Below, one piece after another: positions 20,502-30,754 of a stretch of 64,000 nucleotides of DNA. The stretch covers positions 248,001 through 312,000 of the forward strand of contig BLSF01000002.1 in assembly GCA_012862575.1 (NCBI GenBank), in the 5' to 3' direction. A program made the translations under genes and the position numbers. The notes under the pieces are model-generated. The model worked only from the letters and a program-made list of their open reading frames with translations. It did no database searches and was not told the origin of the DNA. The DNA comes from Parietichytrium sp. I65-24A. Lineage: Eukaryota > Sar > Bigyra > Thraustochytrida > Thraustochytriidae. Within the stretch, counting starts at the first letter, position 1; each line of letters begins with the position of its first letter.

Positions 20502-20996
20502 GATATTCCCGACCGCTGCAGTATTTATTAAACGATACTTTGAAAACCAATCTCGAGACACACCTACAAACCTTCTCCTCGTACAGCCACAATCTGAAAA
20601 GTGAACCGGGACATCTCTTCCATCTCCCACTAATCTTGTCCGTCTCTTCCATCTCCAAATGCGCTTTCCATCTCTTTCCCCCAATTGCAATAGCACAGTG
20701 CTACTACACTTGGACGCCAGGCTACACTTGGCAATCAACTTGTACCGATACGGATCAAGTTGGTGCTCACAGTGTCAGTACTGCGTACGCGCTTGGTCCC
20801 CAGTTAGTCCTCGGGCACAAGCACACTCACAGCGCGTAGGCTTTGGCGTTGAGCACCCGCGACTGTGGCTTCGACCGCGGCATCACTCGCCACATCCCGC
20901 GCACAGCAGCGTGGCTCGCTCAGGAGTTCACAAAGCTCTTTGGCTGGGTCCAGGAGTTACAAAGCGCAGGTCGAAGTACTTGGCCCCTTGTGCACC
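20502..20996. other. 495 bp spacer upstream of IF-3
   Basis: 3' UTR of the YaaA-like gene and promoter/leader of mitochondrial IF-3. Open frames reaching into it begin at non-ATG codons. It contains CTCACAGTGTCAGTACTG at 20766-20783, similar to a motif upstream of VMA21. Confidence 0.5.
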
Positions 20997-21798
20997 ATGT
21001 TGAGCCGCGCGGCGCTGCTGAGAAGCCCGTTGTTGGCGAGGACGGTCTTGTCCGCGGCCGGTAAGAGATGGTCTGCGCTGGACTGCGCAGCGCAGGAGCA
21101 GGCGACTGGAAGGGCGTTGTGGGCTCGTTGGCTGAGCGGAGGGAGTCAGTTGCCGAAGAAAAATGAAAGAATTCGCAGTCCCAACGGGATGGTGAGGGTC
21201 ATCGATGCGGACGGAGTAAATAGGGGGATGCAGAGTCTGGAAAAGAGCCTTCATGACGCGCGGAACAAAGGCCTCGATCTCGTGCAAGTGGCCGAGGCCC
21301 CTGGACAGTCGGAAGGGGAGATGGTCCCGGTCTGCAAGGTCATGAGCTATGATAAGGTGGTTTTTGAACAGAAGAAAAAGCTGGCGGAAAAGAAGGCCAA
21401 GGCCAAGGTAGCGGAGCGTCAGGCACAGGTGAAGGAGATTAAAATCGGAACAAGTATCGAACCTAACGACATTCGCTTCAAGATGGCTCGAGCGAAAGAG
21501 TTTCTGGAGAAAAAGTACACGTTTCGGTTGACCATCGTGTTCAGAAGATCCACGACTATCCGCCCAGCCGAGCGTGAGTCCCGAGCCTTTGACCTATTGC
21601 GTATTGCCAGCGAGGAGCTCAATGGCGTCGGTCGCGAGCTTCAAGGTAAGTCACATTCTTGTTGTGTCTGGACAGCCATAAGCGACCCACTAACGAATCA
21701 CCTTGCCCTTCTTCTATTGGGTTGCCATTTCCTTCACCATCGCAGACCAGCGCAAAGTCATGCCGGGCTCCATTCGTGCAGTATTTATACCAATATGA
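20997..21798 (+). CDS. Mitochondrial translation initiation factor IF-3 (two exons)
   Basis: Exons 20997-21645 and 21746-21798; intron 21646-21745 (100 nt, GTAAGT donor, CTAAC branch-like site, CGCAG acceptor). The spliced product is 233 aa and ends GRELQDQRKVMPGSIRAVFIPI; without splicing the IF-3 C-domain would lose its final strand. Residues 1-50 are Arg/Ala/Leu-rich with almost no acidic residues, typical of a mitochondrial transit peptide. The IF3 N-domain (about 55-125) contains VRVIDADGVNRGM and GLDLVQVAEAPGQ, the linker is Lys-rich, and the C-domain (about 140-233) has KEIKIGTSIEPNDIRFKM. IF-3 keeps small ribosomal subunits free and checks initiator-tRNA pairing. A plastid target is formally possible but less likely here. 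The neighbouring phosphodiesterase starts 170 bp after the stop. Confidence 0.9.
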
Positions 21799-21968
21799 AT
21801 TCATCTTGTCACATCGTCCATCTTTAACCTTTCGGACTTTCACTTGCCCGCCATTTAGTCTTCGCGCTAAGATCTTTTCCGTTCGAAGTCGTGTGAGTAG
21901 ATTTGGAGGAAGTGGGACACTCACTTCTGCCTACCGCACGTTCGCTCGGTCACTCCAAAGCGGCGAGA

Positions 21969-22541
21969 ATGAGCGCGGCAAACGCCGCAAAGACGAGATT
22001 CGAAGGACTGGCGGTGTGGGCGGAGGTGGGAGCCTTACAGCCTGTCATCAAGAAGGTCGCAGAGGTATATGAGGTCCGTGAGCATCCCGCTCATCTGACA
22101 CTTGTGTATGGCCTCCCAGCAGACGCCGAGGGGCTCCAGGACAAGTTTGAAGCGTTACGAACCGCTTTGCGAGGCTTTGGGAGCGTGCCCATGACGCCGA
22201 CTCACCTCGTCTCTGGCCGCTCGGCGCTGTTTGGACACGGTTATTGTGACCTGTTCTTTGCTCGAAACGAGAAGCTCGATACTCTCTTCAAGACTTGCAT
22301 GGACACGATGGAGTGGCATTTTAAAAAGGAGTCTTTCGCAGACGCCCCGCACGCTTGCCTGGGGTACGCAGCGCCTGAGGTAGCACAGTTTGCCAACAAG
22401 GATGTTGAAGAAACCATTTTGAAAGAGTTTCCCGCTATCATCGAGAGTTCCTCGCCGGTGTCGTTCGGCTCTGTGTCGCTTTGGTCTGTGCAGGGAGAAA
22501 CCAAGGACTGGAAAAGGCTTGACACGATCGCCCTTGAATGA
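21969..22541 (+). CDS. 2H-superfamily cyclic nucleotide phosphodiesterase (CPDase-like)
   Basis: A 190-residue protein. The only suitable ATG is at 21969. Two H-x-[ST]-type motifs of the 2H phosphoesterase fold are seen: HLT at 42-44 in AHLTLVYG, and HACL at 128-131 in APHACLGYA. The opening AVWAEVGAL and the overall size resemble plant/yeast CPDase (CPD1, which opens ADP-ribose 1'',2''-cyclic phosphate or 2',3'-cyclic nucleotides made during tRNA splicing). The second motif has Cys130 where Ser or Thr is expected, so activity is uncertain. It lies head-to-tail behind IF-3 with a short spacer. Fold call good; substrate inferred. Confidence 0.7.
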   Translation: MSAANAAKTRFEGLAVWAEVGALQPVIKKVAEVYEVREHPAHLTLVYGLPADAEGLQDKFEALRTALRGFGSVPMTPTHLVSGRSALFGHGYCDLFFARNEKLDTLFKTCMDTMEWHFKKESFADAPHACLGYAAPEVAQFANKDVEETILKEFPAIIESSSPVSFGSVSLWSVQGETKDWKRLDTIALE

Positions 22542-23588
22542 TTGCTGGCTTTTTCTCAAGTTGTTGCACAATTAATATAGTTTTTACATGTGTGGTAACT
22601 AGCAGGCGGTGTGGAATGTCATCCCTGGTTTTTCCGTCTTACACGTTTGAAAAACTCCAAGTCCTCTGCTCCGAAGGCTCACAGAAGCTTGGTTTGCTCG
22701 AATTACAGCGCACCGATTGGCAGCGCAGCCGAGAGCCTCTCACTTGGCGCCGTGTTGTGCATGAAATTGGTTGGATCTCTGACATCTTCGTAACCAAACT
22801 AAGCTGTTGCAGAGACAGTGTCCGAGTCGATCGGGCGTATACCACTGTCAGCTCAGTGCGGCATTCTGCACATTTCAGCTCTGCCAAGATTTCGCAAGTC
22901 TTTGTTCCATTTTCACGAGCAAATTCGCAGTCCAAAGTTACTCCGTTCTCATTTCATGAACCATCATCACATCAACAATTTCATCTAATTTCAAAATCAA
23001 AACGTTCCTCAGCAAGAGTCTGTCAAACCACCCCAGAACGACAACCATCAACCTAACGTTTACATTGAGATGGGGTGGGTTGACAACGCTCGCCTTGAGT
23101 ACATTCGTACCGCAGTCAAAACTCGCACATCAGAAATGCGATGGGTTTTTGCAAAACGTTGAAAGAAGCGAGTCCCATGTTGAAGAGTGCAGCGTAGCAA
23201 GTGGAGAAGAGGAATGCGAGTAGTATGGGCAGTGGCAGANCTGCACATTTTAGCTCTGCCAAGATTTCGCAAGTCTTTGTTCCATTTTCACGAGCAAATT
23301 CGCAGTCCAAAGTTACTCCGTTCTCATTTCATGAACCATCATCACATCAACAATTTCATCTAATTTCAAAATCAAAACGTTCCTCAGCAAGAGTCTGTCA
23401 AACCACCCCAGAACGACAACCATCAACCTAACGTTTACATTGAGATGGGGTGGGTTGACAACGCTCGCCTTGAGTACATTCGTACCGCAGTCAAAACTCG
23501 CACATCAGAAATGCGATGGGTTTTTGCAAAACGTTGAAAGAAGCGAGTCCCATGTTGAAGAGTGCAGCGTAGCAAGTGGAGAAGAGGA
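22542..23588. other. Spacer containing the artefactual duplication
   Basis: About 1.05 kb as assembled, but 375 bp of it is probably a repeated contig end, so the true spacer is about 670 bp. I find no gene: open frames of up to 172 codons start within it but have no recognisable family and run through the duplicated block. Confidence 0.6.
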
Positions 23589-23614
23589 ATGCGAGTAGTA
23601 TGGGCAGTGGCAGA
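22866..23614 (+). repeat. 374 bp direct repeat joined by one N (likely assembly duplication)
   Basis: Copy 1 is 22866-23239 and copy 2 is 23241-23614. I find one difference (C at 22876, T at 23251). A single N at 23240 sits exactly between them. Near-identical direct copies abutting an N suggest that two contig ends overlapping by 374 bp were placed side by side. Copy 2 runs 26 bp into the next gene's coding start; copy 1 ends at the same point of that gene. Confidence 0.93.
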
Positions 23615-25296
23615 GACGCGCGGCGACAGTCTTTCGCCGGACGGGCTGCTACAGCACGGCCAAGTCACTTGCGAGCTGGAGTTTAAAGGAGTAAGGCTGA
23701 CAACAGAGGTTGGGGAGGAAGAGCAGAGCGGGTCACGGTTGCAAGCGGCTCTCCAAGCAGTGAGCGAACATGCGGTGTTGATCGGGACGGAGATGAGTGC
23801 GCAAGTGGAGTTGGCAGCGAATGACGAGCTGGCCGTGTGCTATTGTTGGCTGAACACAAGCAAAGTGTTGGTGGTTGGGACGAGCACGGAGAACGAGAGT
23901 AGCCAGTATGTGCGCATGGTTGTGGAGGATAGCAGGGATACACTGCTTGCTTTAAACGGCCCGAATGTAAATGTTTGGGCGGCTAATGCGCAGAAGGTCA
24001 AACCTATTGTCGAAAAGCTTCTTTTCACCTCGAGTGAGGCGTTTCTCAGATACAATGAGGCAAGCCAGAATATTAACAGCCTGTTTCAAGTTGGGACAAG
24101 CCTTGCGCGCTGGTTTCCAAGTGGAGCTTTTGCAAGTCCGAACCTTCGCCGTGGGCTGTCGGTGGAGGAGGAGCGAGCTTGTGAATGGCTCGAAGATATT
24201 GCTGATGCGCTTGATCAGGTTGAGGAGGTGGCAAACGACACCCACGACGAGGCCGATTTGTGCCTACCGTTGGGAATCGCCGTCCTGATCTGCGGAGTTC
24301 CTCTGCACTGCTCGCTTTGCCAAGAAGACATGGTGGATATTTATCGGTCGGTTCTCGCGCTTGGACTGCACGAGTCCCACGGAAACGTTGGTCGCACTTC
24401 GTCTGCATTGAAGGCCGTCACGCTCTTTTCTTGTACGCAAAAGAGTGATGGTTCTCGCGTGCCGCTATCTCACTTGTTTGATCCAGTCTTAAAGCCTGAA
24501 GTAGGAGTTGAGAAGCGGGTCCTTGCTGTTGCGGCCTCCGGCCCAGTTGTCGTGGTGCGACTACTGCAATCGCAACACACCAATGCTGACACCTCTGGCC
24601 ATCAAGACCCGTAAGTTTGTGTTGCAGGAGTAGCGAAGATGGTGGCATGGCATTGTTCTTATTTCCTAACACTTATTTGCGGCTGATTGCGTCTGCAAAA
24701 GGTTTGGTTTCCTAGCCTTGGAGAGGTTTTTACAACGAATCAACAAAGAGAAAAGCTCTTCGGGAACACCAGAAAATGACGAAGCCAAGCTGCAGTGTCT
24801 TGTCAACATTGTGCAAACTCGCTTTGCTAAGCTGCTCGCGCTGCCAGAACTCGAAAAGTCTTTTCTTGCAGAGAAGGTGAAGGCACGTCTCGCTGGAAGT
24901 ACACGCACTAGGAGTATGTCTCTCGATGGTGGGTCCATGTGGTCGAGGCTGAAGCGCGCTGGCTCGGGGCTGTCTTTTCGACGCAAGCGCTCTGGTTCAT
25001 TAATTAGCGCACCAGAAGAGGACCCGCTTAGCCAGAACTCGGATGCAGCGGCGCTGGAGGTTTTTAGGGAAAACGTGGAAGCTCATTGCCACTCGCAAGA
25101 AGGAAGGTCAATGGTGGCCGACCTATTCGGTTTCTCAATAAAAGAGCGAGACGAGAGACTTTCGAGTGAATTGACGCAGCCAAGCGTGCAGGATCCGCGG
25201 CCGAATCTCCCAAGCAATCCACTCAGCTGGGAGAGCTTTGCTCACCACCATGCAGGTTGCTCAATGGAAAATATCGAGGAGTTGTACGGACTCTGA
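23589..25296 (+). CDS. Unidentified protein, possibly longin-related (MON1/CCZ1/Inturned/Fuzzy type)
   Basis: Exons 23589-24610 and 24702-25296; intron 24611-24701 (91 nt, GTAAGT donor, CTAAC element, AAAAG acceptor). Splicing joins HQDP to FGFLALERFLQRIN and gives a 538-residue product. The first in-frame ATG is 23589. The N-terminal part alternates hydrophobic strands and helices (AVCYCWLNTSKVLVVGTS, then DSRDTLLALNGPNVNVW), and a second such block begins GIAVLICGVPLHCSLCQEDM. This two-block pattern loosely resembles the tandem longin folds of MON1/CCZ1 or Inturned/Fuzzy. That is a weak inference from pattern. The C-terminal 200 residues contain a basic Ser/Arg region (LKRAGSGLSFRRKRSGS). 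The 5' end lies at the assembly duplication, so upstream exons could be misplaced. Confidence 0.55.
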
Positions 25297-25803
25297 AGAT
25301 CAACAACCTAGAAAGCCTCCGAAAGTGGCCAGGAAAGTAGCCGAAACATAGTTCCGGAGGTTACCGTTCGCGCAAACAGCCCCGAGTCTTCCGCCATGTC
25401 ACTGATCGTGCCAAAACTGGCGAGCCTCGATCGATGCCATGCAAAGCCCATGTTGTCTTTCCCTCCCCTGGGTTGGACTGACCACTAAGACTACTCATGC
25501 AGTACTATATGTGTGTGCTGGGTCCTTACTGGATCCTACGTGCGTCGGTGTGCAAAAAACTCGGCGCTGGGAATGAGGACGCGAGATTGTCAATGTCGCA
25601 GCCACAACAAAGAGTAGAGAAACGAGAGCATTGCCAGAGCGGTACGAAATGTGTTTCCAGCGTCTCAGGGCTCAATTTTGTGAGGGGACTAAGAGGCGGG
25701 CTTGGCAGATGACCAGTCAGATTTGCACGTGAGCTTTTCCAGTTCCAGCTTTTTCTGCACTTGATTGCAGTGGCAGCTCTGGCGCTGAGGTGGGGTTATA
25801 AAC
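25297..25803. other. 507 bp spacer
   Basis: 3' UTR of the preceding gene and upstream region of the RND-type membrane protein. Only short unconvincing frames. Nothing else recognised. Confidence 0.5.
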
Positions 25804-28800
25804 ATGGTGTGCGTGGCTCTTTGGATCTCTTTGGTCCGAAGGTTTGCAAGCCCCTCTTGCTGTGCCTGCAGACCCCAAAGACTGGTTCGAACGAGCGTAT
25901 CGATCAACAACGAGATGAGTTCTGCAAAAGTCGCGATGAGCACCAACTCTCGAATCTCCGTGTTGGAGCGTATCAGCATGCGATACGCAAAGTATCCGCT
26001 GCTGATTCTGGGGGCTCTCTTCGCAGCGATTATCGCAATGTCGCTGGTCGTTTACAAGAACGGGTGGTTCGACATGCAGGACCTCGGATTCAAGGACTGG
26101 GCTGTTTACACCTCCCCAGAGAGCGAGCGGGAGGACGCGCTTGAGAGCGCACGGAGCCTTCAAGATTCCATTTACTCTGGCGGACCGGTGTACCGTTCGG
26201 AGGCGCTTTCAAATTTAATGATTGACTTTATGTTTGAGTGGGAAGACGACCGGCAAGAGGACATTTTGACCGCGGAGAACGTGCAACAAATGTGCGAATT
26301 TCAAAATCTTTTCACCGAAAATGCCCAGTTTCGCACACTTTGCCAGACAACCGACCCGCGAGGAGAGGACACGGTTTGTTCCGTTCAATACACAGATCTG
26401 GTGGCAAGATTCTATCCCAATCGCGCAGCTGCGGACGAGTGCGGTCTACTTGACGAAGCTACCTTCAGCGCCCTGAAGCAGCAACTCATTACTTCCTCCA
26501 TTGGAGGGACCGGAATTTTCTTCCTTGCTAAAGACTACGAGGAAACGCAGGTGATGACGCGGACACGTTCTGCAGTGACTTTGGCTGGCCCACTCGGTGG
26601 TGACAGCACTCCCACAGGAACCAACTACACCAAAAAAATTAGCGGGGTCACGGACCCTCAATACGACATTTACAACGCATATTTCAAGGAAACCGAGGTG
26701 AGGGTGCTAGAAGCTTTTGAATTGCAGCAAAAGCCGTTTTCTAGTGCCTACTTTGTCAAGTACTTTAGCTTGAAAGGAGGTCTGCGAGCTCGCTTCTACA
26801 GCCTGTACTTTCTGCAGAACGAAACCCTTCGTGTGGTCAAATGGGATCAGAGTTTGGCTGTCGGGTCTGTAATCTTTGTCGGCTTAGCAATCTTGCTTCA
26901 CACGAAGAGCTTGTTTATTACGCTCACCAGTCTGATAAGTATCATTCTGATCTTCCCGGTTGGTGTTTTTATCTATGCTGGAGTTCTTCAAATCCACTAT
27001 TTCAACAATGTGCACGTCATAACCCTGTTTGTCCTGCTTGGGCTTGGGGCGAATAATGTTTACGTTGTGGTCGACACTTGGAAGCAGAGCAAAGAGAGCT
27101 GGCACTCTGTTAGAGGAATCTCAACACCCGAGGAAGCATTGGCACGGAATGCCTATGGAACTGGGGACCTAGATACCGAGATTTTGATAGCGCGGATCGC
27201 CTATACCTTGAATCGAGCTTCCAGAGCTGTTTTTAACACCAATTTGACGACCATGGCTGCATTTCTCTCAACGGGCGTGAGCCCAATCACCCCTGTTGCT
27301 GGGTTTGGCATGTTTGCATCAATGACCATGGCAGTCAACTTTCTGTGGGCAATTGTCTTGTTTCCAACAATGGTTGTGGTGCAGCACAAGTATTTGACTT
27401 GTTGCTCCCGGGCAAAGCTTTCACGAAGCAAGGCGAACAGTGGCCAAGAATCCAGTCTTGGTTCCCCGAACGAAGACGCTCTTGATGAAGAGGGCGGTCC
27501 CGGGAACAAGGCCGAGCAAGCATTGTTTACGAAAGGATACATCCCACTCATGAAGAGCTCGCGTGTGGTTCCAGCGATTTCAACAACCATCTTCGTATGC
27601 CTTTTTGCAGCGATGTTATACCTGGCTCTGCAGCTAGAGACCCCTGCAACCCGCGAGGAGCGGTTCTCAGATGACCATATGTTTACCGGCTTTTTGGACG
27701 AATTTGCCTCAGACTTTTATGGCGGAAACGACTTCATGCAAGTGTCGGTGGTTTTCGGGGTGAGTGGTATTGACCGCTCGGGCTTTAAGCGATTCGACCC
27801 AAATGGATTTCGTGGCACTGCTCAATTCGACGAAGGGTTTGACTTGAGCACGCGTGCGGCGCAGCAACACTTTTTGAATGTCTGCAATGGATTTGACGAG
27901 CTCAAGTGTGACCTTGAGGGATGTGCGGATCTTGAGCACCGGGGTGTCAGCGAGGTTGACTGCGTCTTGGAAAAGTTCAATCAATGGCATGCAGCAGTAT
28001 TTCCAAACGAGACGAATGCAATGGATCTCGGCGAGGAAAATAAACAGTTGTGGCTGGCCCGACTCAAGCAGTTCGCGTCTGTGTCTCCGTATTCCGAGAG
28101 CGTCGGATTTGTTGACGAGGAGCTCAAGTTTTTCACCTTCCGCTATGTCTCAACGCTGAAATCGTTTTCGCCAGAGAAGGTAAAGGGCCCGGTAATTGAC
28201 CTTCTGTACGAGACTCTGGTAGGTCTGACAAAGGATGCCCCTGCTGAAATGAAATCTTGCTTCCAAACTGGATTTGATATGGGCTGGCTTCAGACCGAGA
28301 GGGGCATCGTGTCCGGGATGTACAACGGGATTATCTTGAGTGCCATCGTTGCCTACGTGGTTCTCCTTTTTGCGACCACCAATGTCATACTCGGATCTAT
28401 CGCCATTTTTGGAATCATTGCCATTGTTTACTGCGTCCTGGGCTGTGCGTACCTCTTGGGATGGAGTCTTGGAATGGCTGAAGCAATTGCATCAGTGCTA
28501 AGCATCGGACTTTCCGTTGACTTTCAAACTCTCATGGGCAGCACGTATGCACATGCTGGCAGAGAAGGGCTCAACTCTCGTGCTGAGCGGTGGGAGTATG
28601 CCATTTTACACATGGGCAGCACTGTGCTTGCTGGCGGCGTGACCACTCTTGGCTCCACGCTGTTTTTATTTTTCACTGACATGGTGTTTTTCAACAAGAT
28701 GGCCACCCTGATTTCCCTCACCATGGCATTCTCCGTTGTCTATACTTTCTTCTTCTTCCTCACTGCCTGCCAGCTCCTGGGACCACAGAACGATGTCGGT

Positions 28801-28908
28801 AACTGGTTTCTGTGGATCCGAAAATTGATACCGTCTCGTTCTCCCCGTTCCCATCCACCGACTGCTGTGTGTGCTTTGGAGGAAGGAGAACCGGGCTCGA
28901 CCAATTGA
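25804..28908 (+). CDS. Dispatched/Patched-like RND-superfamily membrane protein
   Basis: A 1,034-residue protein with the RND topology: TM1 at about 65-84 (PLLILGALFAAIIAMSLVVY), a Cys-containing ectodomain of about 260 residues, TM2-6 as a sterol-sensing-like bundle (about 345-540), a cytosolic loop with KANSGQESS, TM7 (about 588-610), a second ectodomain with paired cysteines, and TM8-12 (about 835-1000). TM10 carries GLSVDF with Asp906, as in Dispatched. The TM4 motif, normally G-x-G-x-D-D, reads GLGANN (Asn417, Asn418). Dispatched and Patched use a cation gradient to move lipids or lipidated proteins; the role here is unknown. The ATG at 25804 opens the frame, but MSSAKVAM at residue 38 is an alternative start. 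Confidence 0.82.
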   Translation: MVCVALWISLVRRFASPSCCACRPQRLVRTSVSINNEMSSAKVAMSTNSRISVLERISMRYAKYPLLILGALFAAIIAMSLVVYKNGWFDMQDLGFKDWAVYTSPESEREDALESARSLQDSIYSGGPVYRSEALSNLMIDFMFEWEDDRQEDILTAENVQQMCEFQNLFTENAQFRTLCQTTDPRGEDTVCSVQYTDLVARFYPNRAAADECGLLDEATFSALKQQLITSSIGGTGIFFLAKDYEETQVMTRTRSAVTLAGPLGGDSTPTGTNYTKKISGVTDPQYDIYNAYFKETEVRVLEAFELQQKPFSSAYFVKYFSLKGGLRARFYSLYFLQNETLRVVKWDQSLAVGSVIFVGLAILLHTKSLFITLTSLISIILIFPVGVFIYAGVLQIHYFNNVHVITLFVLLGLGANNVYVVVDTWKQSKESWHSVRGISTPEEALARNAYGTGDLDTEILIARIAYTLNRASRAVFNTNLTTMAAFLSTGVSPITPVAGFGMFASMTMAVNFLWAIVLFPTMVVVQHKYLTCCSRAKLSRSKANSGQESSLGSPNEDALDEEGGPGNKAEQALFTKGYIPLMKSSRVVPAISTTIFVCLFAAMLYLALQLETPATREERFSDDHMFTGFLDEFASDFYGGNDFMQVSVVFGVSGIDRSGFKRFDPNGFRGTAQFDEGFDLSTRAAQQHFLNVCNGFDELKCDLEGCADLEHRGVSEVDCVLEKFNQWHAAVFPNETNAMDLGEENKQLWLARLKQFASVSPYSESVGFVDEELKFFTFRYVSTLKSFSPEKVKGPVIDLLYETLVGLTKDAPAEMKSCFQTGFDMGWLQTERGIVSGMYNGIILSAIVAYVVLLFATTNVILGSIAIFGIIAIVYCVLGCAYLLGWSLGMAEAIASVLSIGLSVDFQTLMGSTYAHAGREGLNSRAERWEYAILHMGSTVLAGGVTTLGSTLFLFFTDMVFFNKMATLISLTMAFSVVYTFFFFLTACQLLGPQNDVGNWFLWIRKLIPSRSPRSHPPTAVCALEEGEPGSTN

Positions 28909-30754
28909 TTACCAGTTGGGTTCCCGTTTATTCGCTGCTGTTCCTCCTCGATGTCGTTCCTGCTGTTCGCTGTGAAATACCCAGGAAAAAGTCTAGTAAC
29001 CAGCACAAGTCATTTGTCCAATCAGAACCCTCTTTTCACCCTTCGACGATCACCATTTCGACATTTACATTTACGACGATTTTGAGATCCTTTGACACCG
29101 ATTCACGCCATTCTTTCCTCCTACAATTGTTGGGAGGTTTTGGGACCACAAGGCAACTTGAATGTTTGTCATCCACCATTCCTTGCGAAAGTTACAACAA
29201 GAACAACAAGATGTGGTTCTCCTAAGGGCACAGCTACCCTAATCATTTAAGACCTCATCTCGAGTACCCTTCGCACATGGTATTCAATTTTGGTGTGTGC
29301 CTTCACTAGTAGGGCATGGTATGATGCAACATAGCTAAGGGCGGATGTTGATGTTGTTGATGTGGCTATTGGCCTCACGCCAATATCAGCCCCACAACTG
29401 GGAGCTACGAGTTTTGGTAGCAGTCTGGCTGCTCTCTATTGTGGGTGACGTCGGAAACGTCAGAGTGACGGTCAGAACTAAGAAGCTAGGGCATCTCTCC
29501 AATGAGCAGAGGGGCAACCTGCTAGCAAACTGTTAATACCTGATAGATGCAGGAGACTCGCTCGAGCAAGGAGTGCGAGTAGCTACTACTATCTAGCGAG
29601 CTCTCTCCCTGTTACGTTGTTAGTGATGACTTCAAGTTTTGAATGACTTTTGAGGACGAGCACCGCCGCTACTAAATTGAACACACTCGCAGCACTGCGA
29701 ATGCTGACTTGTTAAGCCTGCGGCTCGATGGGATTGCTGGACATCGCTACGCTTTGTTTGACCGCTCGACCATGCTTGGCTCTTGCAAGTCAATGAATGT
29801 GTTCTTGATTTCTCCAGAATGGTCAGATTTCATGATTTTTCAGAACAGGAAAATAAGAATTCACTACGGGTAATTCCGTGTCGAACTTAGGGCTCACACT
29901 CATCACCGGTATCGAATAGGTGTGACTACCTGGGACCACCGGGGATACCCATTACCCAGATAACATCACAGGAGGAACGGTATTTCCCCGACGAAGAAAA
30001 CCCGACCGAACACTCACTCCCGGAACAAAGAGCTGCCACTGCTACGCAATCCCCCACCACTCTTACCATATCTCACTCCGTCTCACTGCAAGCCGCAGTG
30101 CCTCGAGCGTCTACCCAATACACTAATTCATCTTACCATTCACGTCCACAGTGCCACGCCAATCCATTTCCATCCAACCCTGGTCTTGTAATCCCACGCC
30201 CTTCTACTCCAGCTTCATACACCGCCGCTACCGGCGTTTGCTCGCACCGGATCCGGGTCCTATCCATCCGGATAGATGCTAGCTAGCGGCGGAAGACGCA
30301 CGGCTGCGGCGCCGATGAGAGTGAAAAAGTGAGACAGAGAGAGAGAGGCAATGCTGAGTGGACTAATTACTCTAACCATTTCACTCATGTATGCTGTCTC
30401 TTAGCCAAATCGCATTGCTGCGCGCATACATAGAGTACGGCACCATACTCGCGACCGCGACAAAGAAGCACAGAAGCACAGAAGCAAAGAAGCAGAGCAG
30501 CAGAGGGAGACAGAGAGGGAGCGCGAGTGTGAGTGTGAGCGAGATCGGTCGGGTGGATCAAAAGGTGTTGGTTGACACAGAGTCGGAGCGAGCATTCGGG
30601 CAGGTCGGGGAAGGGATCGGACCATACAGGTGCGGTGGAAGTGGCGCGCGAGCGAGGAGCTTGAGCGTCAAAGCTGAGCAGCGGAATCCGAAACGGCTCG
30701 CGGTAATAGAGGCTTGGGTAGAAAGCGGAGGCGAAGGCATACTCGGCGGGAATA
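28909..30754. other. 1.85 kb gene-free spacer, including mitoferrin leader
   Basis: Open frames do not exceed about 130 codons, and the longer ones overlap the end of the RND gene or the start of mitoferrin. Nested inverted repeats are present at 29868-29957 (GGGTAAT/ATTACCC outside, TCACAC/GTGTGA inside). A GA-rich run (about 30333-30347) and repeats of AGAAGCA (about 30466-30500) precede mitoferrin. No gene is called. Confidence 0.55.

Noticed and set aside
22538-23056. 172-codon frame downstream of the phosphodiesterase
   Set aside because: It begins inside the stop region of the preceding gene, shows no family and runs into the duplicated contig end.
23589-25296. Naming the two-exon gene MON1, CCZ1 or Inturned
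   Set aside because: The resemblance is only a general strand/helix pattern; no diagnostic motif is visible, so no symbol is given.
28812-29225. 137-codon frame overlapping the end of the RND-type gene
   Set aside because: It overlaps a certain gene in another frame and is low in complexity; treated as a shadow.
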